64,000 bases of DNA from an uncultured Oscillospiraceae bacterium (GTDB lineage: Bacteria > Bacillota > Clostridia > Oscillospirales > Oscillospiraceae), in NCBI GenBank assembly GCA_934636655.1, contig CAKUAS010000001.1, positions 62,001 to 126,000 on the forward strand, read 5' to 3'. Position 1 is the stretch's first letter. Every line of letters begins with the position of its first letter. A program made the position numbers and the translations under genes. The notes beneath the pieces are model-generated. The model was given only the letters and a program-made list of their open reading frames with translations, searched no databases and was not told where the DNA came from. Positions 9,785 to 17,305 of the stretch are shown piece by piece.

Positions 9785-9802
9785 TATTGTCTAAGGACAA
9801 TA
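9785..9802. promoter_or_regulatory. 18-bp palindrome in divergent control region (possible operator)
   Basis: Perfect inverted repeat TATTGTC-TAAG-GACAATA lies between the divergent phosphoesterase and DUF1540 genes, 12 nt before the DUF1540 ribosome site. Its size and position suit a dimeric repressor site or a small 5-prime leader hairpin. I cannot assign a regulator. Confidence 0.45.
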
Positions 9803-9820
9803 CTCTCTGGAGGTAAGAAA

Positions 9821-10003
9821 ATGAACAACAAGAAAATGGGTTCCAGTCAGATCACCGGCGTTGGCTGCGATGTATCAAACTGCAAGTACAACACCATCGA
9901 CTGCAAGTGCTCCGCTTCGCAGATCAAGGTACAGAACGACAAGGCTACCACCAAGTCCGAGACCTTCTGCTCTACCTTCTGCCCGCGCGGCTGCTGCGAC
10001 TAA
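9821..10003 (+). CDS. DUF1540 domain-containing small Cys-rich protein
   Basis: A 60-residue protein with eight or so cysteines arranged as CDVSNCKYN, then DCKCSA, and a C-terminal CSTFCPRGCC cluster. This matches the DUF1540 pattern of short, probably metal-binding proteins found in spore-forming Firmicutes. CTGGAGG stands 7 nt before the ATG. The function is unknown. The palindrome just upstream and the GC-rich hairpin just downstream suggest a single-gene unit. Confidence 0.85.
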   Translation: MNNKKMGSSQITGVGCDVSNCKYNTIDCKCSASQIKVQNDKATTKSETFCSTFCPRGCCD

Positions 10004-10015
10004 CCTCAAGCTAAC

Positions 10016-10041
10016 GGGGCGAAAGCCCCTACATATTATTT
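10016..10041 (+). terminator. Weak terminator hairpin after DUF1540
   Basis: GGGGC-GAAA-GCCCC (10016-10029), a stable GNRA tetraloop stem, is followed on the plus strand by the A/T-rich TACATATTATTT. It sits between the convergent DUF1540 and thrC genes. The T-tract is interrupted, so efficiency is uncertain. Confidence 0.5.
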
Positions 10042-11517
10042 AAGAAAATCTGCAACGGCAGCTTTCATATTCTGCTTATCCACTACGAGCTCAAAGCGCT
10101 TTTCGCGCTTATCGAGCCCCGCAAGCGGCTTGGGAACTGCCGTTTTTGTCGTCTCGGAGAGCTTTTCTATAAGTTCCGTTCCCGGAGCGTCGCTTCCCTG
10201 CCCCAGAGCCTTGAGCACGCTGTCGCAGAATTTATACGGGCTTGCCGTCGATACTACAACAGCCAGTACTGTGCATCCGGTATCGTTACGGTAGTCTACA
10301 AGCTTTTTATACGCAACGGCTGTGTGCGTATCCATGAGATAGCCGTTTTCGGTATAGACCTTATTTATGGCTGCCTTTGTATCATCATCCGAGCAATATC
10401 CACCGACAAAGTGCTCGTTTATAACGGCCTTTATCGCATCGGATACTTCGTACTTTCCCGTTCTGTTCAGCTGTGCCATGTAACCAGCGACTTCGGCGTC
10501 GTTTTTACAGATTGAGTACAGCAGGCGTTCAAGGTTGCTGGAAACGAGAATGTCCATTGACGGAGAAATAGTCGTATAGAATGTTCTGTTGCGGTCATAT
10601 ACGCCGTGTGCAAAGAAATCCGCAAGGACATTATTCTGGTTCGAGGCACAGATGAGCTTTCCGACGGGCAGGCCCATGTTCTTTGCGTACCAGCAGGCCA
10701 GGATATTTCCGAAGTTGCCGGTGGGAACAACGAAATCAACCATGTCTCCGTAATTTATGCGGCCGGAATTTGCATAGTCGCAATAGGCGGAGAAATAGTA
10801 AACTATCTGCGGCAGAAGTCTGCCCCAGTTGATGGAGTTTGCGGATGAAAGAAACCAGCCATTTTCACTGAGCCTTTCAGCAAACTCTCTGTCGCCGAAT
10901 ATCTGCTTCACACCGGTCTGCGCATCGTCAAAGTTGCCGCGCACGGCGGCTACGCTGACATTTTTGCCGGTTTGAGTTACCATTTGCAGCTGCTGAACGT
11001 CAGACACTCCGTTGTGTGGATAAAACACGAGGATCTTTGTGTTTTCAACATCCGCAAAGCCTTCGAGTGCTGCCTTTCCCGTGTCGCCGCTTGTGGCAAC
11101 AAGAATACAGACATTTCGCTTTTCGCCGCACTTCTTGAGTGAAGCCGTCAGCAGGTGCGGAAGCATCTGAAGCGCCATATCCTTAAACGCACAGGTCGGG
11201 CCGTGCCAAAGCTCGAGCACCGCAGTGTTGTCATCAAGAAAATGCACCGGCGCTGCGCTCTCGCTGTCAAAATTATCGCCGTATGCGCGCGATATCATGG
11301 CTTTCAGTTCACTCTCGGTAAACTCATCGAGGAAAGGCTTCATTATACCGAAGGCTCTTCCGCGGTAATCCTCCGTTCCCAAAGCCTTTATATCTTCAAT
11401 AGTGAGCTGCGGCAGGCTCTCGGGGACATACAGTCCTCCGTCCGGCGCAAGGCCATGCGATATTGCCTGAGACGCAGTGACTTTTTCGCTCGAGTTTCTG
11501 GTGCTGAAATATAACAT
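10036..11517 (-). CDS. thrC: Threonine synthase
   Basis: ThrC is a PLP enzyme that converts O-phosphohomoserine to threonine and phosphate. The 493-residue product is of the longer E. coli/yeast-like class: N-terminal YFSTRN, the PLP-lysine in TCAFKDMALQ (about residue 112) and the phosphate-binding stretch SGDTGKAALEGF. AAAGGGGA precedes the ATG. It follows yraN by 18 nt at the end of the rplS-side operon, an unusual place for an amino-acid gene. No T-box or leader fits in the gap. Confidence 0.95.
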   Translation of the reverse strand: MLYFSTRNSSEKVTASQAISHGLAPDGGLYVPESLPQLTIEDIKALGTEDYRGRAFGIMKPFLDEFTESELKAMISRAYGDNFDSESAAPVHFLDDNTAVLELWHGPTCAFKDMALQMLPHLLTASLKKCGEKRNVCILVATSGDTGKAALEGFADVENTKILVFYPHNGVSDVQQLQMVTQTGKNVSVAAVRGNFDDAQTGVKQIFGDREFAERLSENGWFLSSANSINWGRLLPQIVYYFSAYCDYANSGRINYGDMVDFVVPTGNFGNILACWYAKNMGLPVGKLICASNQNNVLADFFAHGVYDRNRTFYTTISPSMDILVSSNLERLLYSICKNDAEVAGYMAQLNRTGKYEVSDAIKAVINEHFVGGYCSDDDTKAAINKVYTENGYLMDTHTAVAYKKLVDYRNDTGCTVLAVVVSTASPYKFCDSVLKALGQGSDAPGTELIEKLSETTKTAVPKPLAGLDKREKRFELVVDKQNMKAAVADFLK

Positions 11518-11535
11518 ATCGGATCCCCTTTCCGG

Positions 11536-11895
11536 TCAAAATGCGTTTTCTATGTGATTTATGGTAACTTTTTTCGAGTTTACACCGTCGGGTGCGTAGA
11601 CCTCTATGACGTCAAAGCGCGGCTGCAGCTCCGTTTCATGGGCCTGCAGCCAGAGCTGTGCTGCCATTATGACGCGCTGCTGCTTTGCCGGAGTGACGAA
11701 CTCGCGCGCCTCGCCGTAAACGTTGTTTTTTCTGAGCTTTACCTCGACAAAAACTATGTAATCCCGCTTTTTTGCGATTATATCAATTTCGCCCTGCCTA
11801 TATCGGCAGTTTGTATCAACTATCCTATATCCGTGCAGCCGTAGGTAATTTGCGGCCTTGCGCTCGCCGAAAGCACCGAGTTTTTCCTCTGCCAT
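11536..11895 (-). CDS. yraN: UPF0102 family protein YraN (endonuclease-fold)
   Basis: A 119-residue Holliday-resolvase/nuclease-like protein. It shows the family N-terminus LGAFGERKAANYLRLHGY and the nuclease-like core RQGEIDIIA...YIVFVEVKLRK (about 45-70) with the D-ExK residues. The ATG at 11895 overlaps the rnhB stop by one base (TGATG) with GAGGA upstream; a longer frame to 11937 would lie within rnhB. rnhB-yraN is the standard order. The biological role is not established. Confidence 0.9.
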   Translation of the reverse strand: MAEEKLGAFGERKAANYLRLHGYRIVDTNCRYRQGEIDIIAKKRDYIVFVEVKLRKNNVYGEAREFVTPAKQQRVIMAAQLWLQAHETELQPRFDVIEVYAPDGVNSKKVTINHIENAF

Positions 11896-12494
11896 CAGTG
11901 CATTTTCCTCAAAAAGCTCGGGCGGTGTATCTCGCACGGACCGTATTTGCGCAAAGCTTCATAGTGCAGCTTCGTACCGTAGCCCTTGTGCTTTTCAAAG
12001 TGATACTCGGGATACTTTTCCGCCATTTCGAGCATATATCTGTCACGGGTGACCTTTGCCAGTATTGATGCCGCGGCAATGTCTGCGCATTTCGCATCAC
12101 CCTTTACAACGCAGCGGCTGGACATGTTTATAGCCGAATCACGGTTTCCGTCAATGAGTGCAAGCGAAGGCTTTACTGAGAGCTTTTCGATGGCTCTGTT
12201 CATGGCAAGCATTGCGGCATTTAAAATATTTATCTGCTCTATCTCCTCGACGCTTGCAAAGTCTATGCCATAGCTCAAGGCCTCTGAGCAAATAGTGTCA
12301 AACAGCTTGTCCCGCTTTCTCTCCGTAAGTTTTTTCGAATCGTTGAGTCCTTCAATCTCCAAGCCGCGCGGAAGAATGACCGCCGCTGCGCACACGGGTC
12401 CTGCCAATGGGCCGCGCCCGGCCTCGTCGACACCGCAGATGAGCTCGACACCGCTGTCATATATCTCGTTTTCAAGCTCCCACAGCTCTGTCAT
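11895..12494 (-). CDS. rnhB: Ribonuclease HII
   Basis: RNase HII removes ribonucleotides from DNA:RNA hybrids and misincorporated sites. The 199-residue product has the catalytic DEAGRGPLAGPV motif (about 22-33), the LNDSKKL loop (about 50-56), ALIDG (about 113) and the later Asp-containing DIAAASILAKVTRD (about 137-150). The ATG shares its A with the rbgA stop (TAATG), indicating translational coupling. It belongs to the lepB-rbgA-rnhB-yraN operon. Confidence 0.97.
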   Translation of the reverse strand: MTELWELENEIYDSGVELICGVDEAGRGPLAGPVCAAAVILPRGLEIEGLNDSKKLTERKRDKLFDTICSEALSYGIDFASVEEIEQINILNAAMLAMNRAIEKLSVKPSLALIDGNRDSAINMSSRCVVKGDAKCADIAAASILAKVTRDRYMLEMAEKYPEYHFEKHKGYGTKLHYEALRKYGPCEIHRPSFLRKMH

Positions 12495-13363
12495 TACGGT
12501 TTCTCCAAACTTATTCTGCCAAGTTTTCCGTCATGGTACTCTCCCAGCAGTGTATTTGCCATGCGTTCGATATCATATTCGCCTCTCGACACAAGAAAGC
12601 CGCGCTTTTTTGCGGCCTCTTCAAGAAGCTCAAATCCGTTTGCATCGGGATCCGGCTCAAACTTATATCGCGCCGTAAGCGCCTCGGGGTACATCTCGCG
12701 CAGGCGCAGCATGAAGTTTGCCGCAAGCGTTTCCTTATCAAGCACATCAGCCTTTATTGCATTTGTTATGGCCAGCATCTCGCCGACCTCCTGCGAATCA
12801 AATTTCGGCCAAAGTATGCCCGGAGTGTCCAGCAGGTCAAGGCCCTTATCGATATTTATCCACTGCTTGCCGCGCGTAACACCGGGCTTATCTCCTGCGA
12901 TGGCAGCCTTACGTTTTGCGACCTTGTTTATGAATGTTGACTTGCCGACATTAGGAATACCGAGTATCATAACGCGCATCGGGCGATTCACCTGACCCTT
13001 TGCTGCATAGTCGGCGATCTTGTCCTTCAAAAGCTCGCGCAGAGCAGGAGCAAAACCGTTAACGCCCTTTCCGGACTTAGCATCCGTTTCGAGGATCTTT
13101 ATACCCTGAGATTCAAAAAATTCACGCCACTGCGATGTTATTTTCGGATCTGCAAGATCGGTGCGGTTGAGTATGATAAGCCTCGGCTTTCCGGCAGCAA
13201 GGCGGTCGATATCAGGGTTACGGCTTGAGTTTGGTATGCGCGCATCGAGGATCTCGCACACGGCATCGACCTGCTTTATGCTGTCCTCGATCATGCGCTG
13301 TGCCTTGGTCATGTGCCCGGGAAACCACTGGATATTCATTTTTTCGTAGTTTACGCCGTCCAT
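12494..13363 (-). CDS. rbgA: Ribosome biogenesis GTPase RbgA (YlqF)
   Basis: RbgA is a circularly permuted GTPase required for a late step of 50S assembly. The family start NIQWFPGHMTKA is followed by G4 NRTD, then G5, then G1 GIPNVGKST (about 125-133) and G3 DTPGILWPKF. The permuted G4-G5-G1-G3 order is diagnostic. The start at 13363 lies one base after the lepB stop with GGTGA upstream (MDGVNYEKMNIQ, 289 residues). The internal ATG at 13339 is the Bacillus-like start but lacks a ribosome site. Confidence 0.95.
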   Translation of the reverse strand: MDGVNYEKMNIQWFPGHMTKAQRMIEDSIKQVDAVCEILDARIPNSSRNPDIDRLAAGKPRLIILNRTDLADPKITSQWREFFESQGIKILETDAKSGKGVNGFAPALRELLKDKIADYAAKGQVNRPMRVMILGIPNVGKSTFINKVAKRKAAIAGDKPGVTRGKQWINIDKGLDLLDTPGILWPKFDSQEVGEMLAITNAIKADVLDKETLAANFMLRLREMYPEALTARYKFEPDPDANGFELLEEAAKKRGFLVSRGEYDIERMANTLLGEYHDGKLGRISLEKP

Positions 13364-13364
13364 A

Positions 13365-13946
13365 TCATTCACCGTCGGGAACACCGATAGAATCAAGTGG
13401 GAATATACGCAGAAGTACCTTGCCGACTATGAGGCGCTCGTCGACCATTCCGATCTCTGCTCTGCGGCTGTCTGACGACGCATTGCGGTTATCGCCCATG
13501 ACAAATACGCAGCCCTCGGGAACTGTCTGCGGCCCCTGGAAGTCGAGCTGATTTCTCGTCGGCTCCGCAATGTATGGCTCGTCAAGGAGTTCACCGTCAA
13601 CATAAACTCTGCCGCGGTCAAAGTCGATCTCGATAGTCTGCCCCTCGGTCGCTATGACGCGCTTTACCAAAGCCTCGGCCTTGTACTCATCCTTACGGAA
13701 AATGACAATGTCACCCTGCTTTGGCTTATAGAAAACGTCGGATACAACGAGCTTATCCCCATTGATAAGCGTGGGATTCATCGAATCGCCGACTACGTCG
13801 ACAATGCGGAAGATAAAAATGAACACGATGATGGAGATGATAAGCGCGAACACAAGGCTCTGCATCCAGTCATATATCTCGCCTCTTGTCGTAGTCTCGG
13901 CCTGTGGCACTTCGGGCTTTTTGACCTTTTCATTAGCTTTTTTCAT
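13365..13946 (-). CDS. lepB: Signal peptidase I
   Basis: Membrane-bound type I signal peptidase that removes signal peptides from exported proteins. The 193-residue product has a short Lys-rich cytoplasmic N-tail, one membrane helix (about 33-51), the catalytic Ser in GDSMNPT (about 57) and the general-base Lys in ALVKRVIA (about 96). Box E follows as GDNRNASSDSR (about 150-160). A promoter at 13978-14007 drives it, separating it from rplS despite the conserved order. Confidence 0.95.
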   Translation of the reverse strand: MKKANEKVKKPEVPQAETTTRGEIYDWMQSLVFALIISIIVFIFIFRIVDVVGDSMNPTLINGDKLVVSDVFYKPKQGDIVIFRKDEYKAEALVKRVIATEGQTIEIDFDRGRVYVDGELLDEPYIAEPTRNQLDFQGPQTVPEGCVFVMGDNRNASSDSRRAEIGMVDERLIVGKVLLRIFPLDSIGVPDGE

Positions 13947-13977
13947 TTGAATTACCTCTTGATGAGTTTATCAATAT

Positions 13978-14007
13978 ATTATACACGATGTAAGCATATT
14001 TAGGCAA
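13978..14007 (-). promoter_or_regulatory. Sigma-A-type promoter for lepB operon
   Basis: Minus-strand TTGCCT (14002-14007), an 18-bp spacer and a perfect TATAAT (13978-13983) lie 32 bp before the lepB ATG. The -35 overlaps the end of the upstream terminator repeat, so lepB transcription restarts immediately after termination. Confidence 0.7.
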
Positions 14008-14038
14008 CAAAAAAAGCGGCATAAGCCGCTTTTTTTGA
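14006..14038. terminator. Bidirectional terminator, repeat copy A
   Basis: A 33-bp sequence: seven A, stem AGCGGC, loop, GCCGCT, seven T. It reads as a strong Rho-independent terminator on either strand. It is identical, base for base, to the copy at 14255-14287. Confidence 0.85.
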
Positions 14039-14254
14039 CAGGCTGCCGAAAAGCCATGCTGCTGAGTAAAGACAACCGCGCAGCAGGGGTGCTCGAGGGG
14101 GCGAAGGCCCCGCTCGAAATCAGATTATAGCCATCAAAAATGTCCGTAGGACTTTTTGACGAGCGCAGCGAGATTTTTTGTGAAACTCTATTTTCACAAA
14201 AAATGTGGCGTCTGTTCAGCGTGCAAAAAAGCTAGGGGCTTTTTTGCCGCGCTG
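14039..14254. repeat. Hairpin-rich block between two identical terminators
   Basis: No gene is seen in 13947-14308. This 216-bp core holds successive inverted repeats: GCTGC/GCAGC-type arms (about 14050-14090), a GGGGCGAAGGCCCC stem flanked by CTCGAG/CTCGA (about 14094-14117), an AAAAATGTCC/GGACTTTTT hairpin (about 14135-14158), a TTTTTTGTGAAA/TTTCACAAAAAA stem (about 14174-14203), and an outer TTCAGCG/CGCTGAA pair (about 14214-14256) enclosing GCAAAAAAG/CTTTTTTGC. It looks like a REP/MITE-type non-coding element or a stack of terminators. It lacks an obvious target-site duplication. Confidence 0.55.
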
Positions 14255-14287
14255 AACAAAAAAAGCGGCATAAGCCGCTTTTTTTGA
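14255..14287 (-). terminator. rplS terminator, repeat copy B
   Basis: The same 33-bp A7-AGCGGC...GCCGCT-T7 sequence as 14006-14038, placed 21 nt after the rplS stop. It is a clear Rho-independent terminator for rplS and symmetric enough to work in both directions. Confidence 0.85.
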
Positions 14288-14308
14288 ACCGATGAACAGG
14301 TCGGGCGC

Positions 14309-14650
14309 TTACAGGCGCTCCTTGACCTTTGCTCTCTTACCGACGCGCTCACGCAGGTAGTACAGCTTTGCTCTGCGGACTTTACCGCGGCGAACTGTCT
14401 CAACGGAGACGATGGAGGGAGAGTGTACGGGGAAGACCTTCTCGCAGCCTACACCGTAGGAGATGCGGCGGACGGTGATGGTCTCGTTGATGCCGCCATG
14501 CTTCTTGGCGATGATGGTGCCTTCAAAAGCCTGGTTGCGCTCACGGCTGCCTTCTTTTACGCGAACGGTGATACGGACTGTATCGCCGACGTTGAGCTCG
14601 GGCAGTTCGGGCTTCATGTACTGCTCGCTGAGAATTTTGATCAGATCCAT
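14309..14650 (-). CDS. rplS: 50S ribosomal protein L19
   Basis: L19 lies at the 30S-50S interface. The 113-residue product matches the family closely: [13 protein letters not shown] (about 21-33), [16 protein letters not shown], the GVEK-type [14 protein letters not shown] and the C-terminal [26 protein letters not shown] precedes the ATG. It is transcribed alone from its own promoter and leader (14651-14779) and ends in terminator copy B. The usual upstream neighbour trmD is absent. Confidence 0.98.
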   Translation of the reverse strand: MDLIKILSEQYMKPELPELNVGDTVRITVRVKEGSRERNQAFEGTIIAKKHGGINETITVRRISYGVGCEKVFPVHSPSIVSVETVRRGKVRRAKLYYLRERVGKRAKVKERL

Positions 14651-14750
14651 AGTCTAATCCTTCCTTTTCTTTAGGCGTTCGTGCCGGAGGGCTCCCTTTT
14701 GGCCTCGGCAGAGGACCGCTTGATAGCCTGCAACATACGCAAGCCATGAT
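14651..14750 (-). promoter_or_regulatory. 5-prime leader of rplS (possible L19 autoregulatory leader)
   Basis: About 95 nt of transcribed leader separate the promoter from the rplS ATG. It holds short complementary GC-rich segments (CCTCTGCCGAGGCC and GGGAGCCCTCC types). Firmicutes are known to carry an L19 leader motif at this position; the location and structure fit, but I cannot confirm the consensus by eye. Confidence 0.4.
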
Positions 14751-14779
14751 ATGTTACCACAAAGGGCCTTGAAATGCAA
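14751..14779 (-). promoter_or_regulatory. Sigma-A-type promoter for rplS
   Basis: Minus-strand TTGCAT (14774-14779), 17-bp spacer, TAACAT (14751-14756). It lies just beyond the end of the DUF2344 gene and about 100 nt before the rplS ATG. Confidence 0.65.
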
Positions 14780-14785
14780 GCATTT

Positions 14786-15445
14786 TCAGCGGAAAACCTG
14801 CATATTTTCATCGAATATCTCAAGCCGCCTGAATTTTGCGAAGTCTGGCGCTATATCGGGTGCAAGCTGACGCAGTGCATCGGCTATGAGCTCGGGGTTC
14901 AGCGTTGGCTCCTGTGCGGAGATAAGGGCGTGCATCCCGACGTCGCCGCCTGACTGCTCAAAGGATATCTCCCTTATTGCCGGGCGGATATCGCTCTCGC
15001 CCATGCCGCGCTTTGTCTTTTTAGTTATGACGATGCTCTCGGCCGCGTAAAACTCATTGAGCTTATCGGCCATGGCGGCCGCATCACGCTCGTCATACTC
15101 GAAAACGCCGGATATGCGCAGCCATTTTATCTCTTTGACCTTGCGCTCAGCCTCATACACGTCGATGACCTCTATTCCCTCGGGAAACTGTGTGCTGAGT
15201 CGCTTTTTTATTTCCTCACATGGCATATCCTCTCGCATTTTAAAATCCATGATCTCGCACACGCTCTCACACCCGACGGAAAGAGGCAGAGCGATGGATA
15301 TATTCGGATGAGGATTAAAGCCCTCTGAGTATTTGAGCTTACACTCTGCTCGCATGAACGCGCGGGTTATAGTGCGCATGAGATCGAGATGCGATATATA
15401 CACCGCTCTTCCGGTTTTGGAAAATAGCATTCTGTACTTATCCAT
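14786..15445 (-). CDS. DUF2344 / TIGR03936 radical SAM-linked protein
   Basis: A 219-residue protein of the family that accompanies a B12-binding-type radical SAM protein, as here. The N-terminus YRMLFSKTGRAVYISHLDLMRTITRAF and the segment YSEGFNPHPNISIALPLSVG are the family hallmarks. It overlaps the stop of the radical SAM gene by 8 nt, so the two are translationally coupled. The pair is conserved through Clostridia and has been linked by context to RNA or ribosome modification, but no reaction is established. Confidence 0.9.
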   Translation of the reverse strand: MDKYRMLFSKTGRAVYISHLDLMRTITRAFMRAECKLKYSEGFNPHPNISIALPLSVGCESVCEIMDFKMREDMPCEEIKKRLSTQFPEGIEVIDVYEAERKVKEIKWLRISGVFEYDERDAAAMADKLNEFYAAESIVITKKTKRGMGESDIRPAIREISFEQSGGDVGMHALISAQEPTLNPELIADALRQLAPDIAPDFAKFRRLEIFDENMQVFR

Positions 15446-17273
15446 CGCATTTTCCTCCCTTCAGGAGCTTTGCCGCGCCGCAGGCTGAGCATTGCTTGCG
15501 GCAGTCGGGTGAAAGCTCTGATCTGTAGGCCTGCTCGCGCTCGAGCCACAGGTGCGCTCTGCGCACGCCGACATCGACGATATCCCATGGCATTACCTCA
15601 TCCTTATCACGCTCGCGATGTGCGTAGAACGTCGGGTCAACGCCTGCGTCGTCGAAGGCCTTCATCCAGCGTTCGAACGAGAAGTAATCACTCCATGCCT
15701 CAAGTCTGCCGCCGGCGCGCCATACATTTTCAATGACCCTTCCAATGCGCCGGTCACCGCGCGAGAGCGTCGCCTCGATATAGCTTGTCTGCGGGTCGTG
15801 CCAATTATAAACCACGTTTTTGGCCTTTATACTGTCGCGCAGGAGATGTACCTTTCGGATATATTCATCCATCGTGACCTGCCGCTCCCACTGGAACGGG
15901 CTGTGAGGCTTGGGAACGAAGCAGGATGTCGAAACGGTTATGCGCACTCCCCTGTTTTTGTTCTTTGCGTAAAGCCTCCATGTGTGCAGCACCTGATTTG
16001 CAAGCTCCGCTATGCCGAGGATGTCCTCATCAGTCTCGGTCGGAAGGCCGAGCATGAAATACAGTTTTATCGTGTTCCAGCCCCCCTCGAACGCGAGGCG
16101 GCATGTATGCAGCAGATCCTCTTCTTTTACGTTTTTATTTATCGCGTCGCGCAGGCGCTGACTGCCGGCCTCGGGCGCGAAGGTCAGGCCGCTTTTGCGC
16201 GTTTTCTGGATGCGGTGCATTATGTCGATAGAAAAGTTGTCGGCGCGCAGAGACGGAAGCGATATTCCGATGCTGCGCGGCTCGCAGTACTCGAGCAGCT
16301 CATCGCAAAGGTCCGACAGATGACGATAATCGCTTGAGCTGAGCGACAGGAGCGTTATGTCCTGACAGCCTGTATTTTTTAAAAGCGCCTTGCCCTGCTC
16401 GGCGAGCAGCTCGGGCGATTTTGCCCTTATCGGGCGATAGGTATGTCCGGCCTGACAGAATCGGCATCCGCGTACACAGCCGCGAAACAGCTCAAGGTTT
16501 ACTCTGTCGTGCACTACCTCGGTCGATGGCACGATCGGTGACAGAGGAAAATGTACGGAATCCATGTCCGTGATAACACGCTTTGTGACTCTTTCAGGCA
16601 CACCGGAGTGAATATCAAAATGGTTTATCGTGTTATCTTCATTGAGAGCGGGCGTATAAAATGACGGGACAAGAACGCCGCCTATCTGCGCGGCCTTTTC
16701 CAGAAAAGACTGCTTTGACCAGGCCTCTGCTTTTGCCGTGCGCAGCAGCGCGAGCAGCTCGTTATTCATTTCCTCGCCCTCGCCGAGCAAGAAAATGTCG
16801 ATGAAATCGGCCATCGGCTCAGGGTTTAATGCCGCAGTGCCTCCCGCTATGACAAGCGGCAGGAGCTCGCATCGCTCTGCGCTATGTATCGGAAGACCGG
16901 CCATGTCGATCATATCAAGAACTGTCGAATATGCCATTTCGTATCCTATCGAAAAGGCCAGCACGTCATGCTCGGATATCGGGTCTCCGCTTTCGAGTGC
17001 GTACAGAGGGATATTATGCTCCTTCATCTGCTCGTACATATCGCCCCAGGGCGCGTACACACGCTCGCACCAGACATACGGCAGCTCGTTCATCGTAGAA
17101 TACAGTATGCCCATACCGAGGTTCGACATGCCTATCTCATAAATATCCGGGAAGCAGAACGCAAGACGCAGCTCGACCTCGTTCTTGTTTTTGATTATCT
17201 GATTATACTCGCCTCCGGTGTATCGTGCGGGCTTCTGCACCTTAGGCAGTATACGTTCAAGTCGTTTATCCAT
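15438..17273 (-). CDS. TIGR03960-family radical SAM protein
   Basis: A 611-residue enzyme with an N-terminal B12-binding-like region (FCFPDIYEIGMSNLG, about 39-53) and a radical SAM core with the CxxxCxxC cluster motif CVRGCRFCQAG (about 260-270). Family segments after it include FAPEAGSQRLRDAINKN and LYFMLGLPTETDED. The C-terminus has a Cys-rich tail (CRKQCSACGAAK). The start at 17273 has GGAGAG upstream; the frame upstream is open but not conserved-looking. The substrate is unknown. It is coupled to DUF2344. Confidence 0.9.
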   Translation of the reverse strand: MDKRLERILPKVQKPARYTGGEYNQIIKNKNEVELRLAFCFPDIYEIGMSNLGMGILYSTMNELPYVWCERVYAPWGDMYEQMKEHNIPLYALESGDPISEHDVLAFSIGYEMAYSTVLDMIDMAGLPIHSAERCELLPLVIAGGTAALNPEPMADFIDIFLLGEGEEMNNELLALLRTAKAEAWSKQSFLEKAAQIGGVLVPSFYTPALNEDNTINHFDIHSGVPERVTKRVITDMDSVHFPLSPIVPSTEVVHDRVNLELFRGCVRGCRFCQAGHTYRPIRAKSPELLAEQGKALLKNTGCQDITLLSLSSSDYRHLSDLCDELLEYCEPRSIGISLPSLRADNFSIDIMHRIQKTRKSGLTFAPEAGSQRLRDAINKNVKEEDLLHTCRLAFEGGWNTIKLYFMLGLPTETDEDILGIAELANQVLHTWRLYAKNKNRGVRITVSTSCFVPKPHSPFQWERQVTMDEYIRKVHLLRDSIKAKNVVYNWHDPQTSYIEATLSRGDRRIGRVIENVWRAGGRLEAWSDYFSFERWMKAFDDAGVDPTFYAHRERDKDEVMPWDIVDVGVRRAHLWLEREQAYRSELSPDCRKQCSACGAAKLLKGGKCDG

Positions 17274-17305
17274 ATGTCTCTCCAAATGTGTTTTATCATT
17301 TGATT

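Noticed and set aside
14006..14287. Repeat-bracketed block considered as an insertion sequence or CRISPR
   Set aside because: It has no transposase frame, the repeated unit is a terminator, and there are only two copies.
15552..16337. 261-codon open frame opposite the radical SAM gene
   Set aside because: It is a shadow of a gene with clear catalytic motifs.
16884..17303. Second plus-strand frame near the radical SAM start
   Set aside because: Antisense to conserved N-terminal codons, with no start signal.
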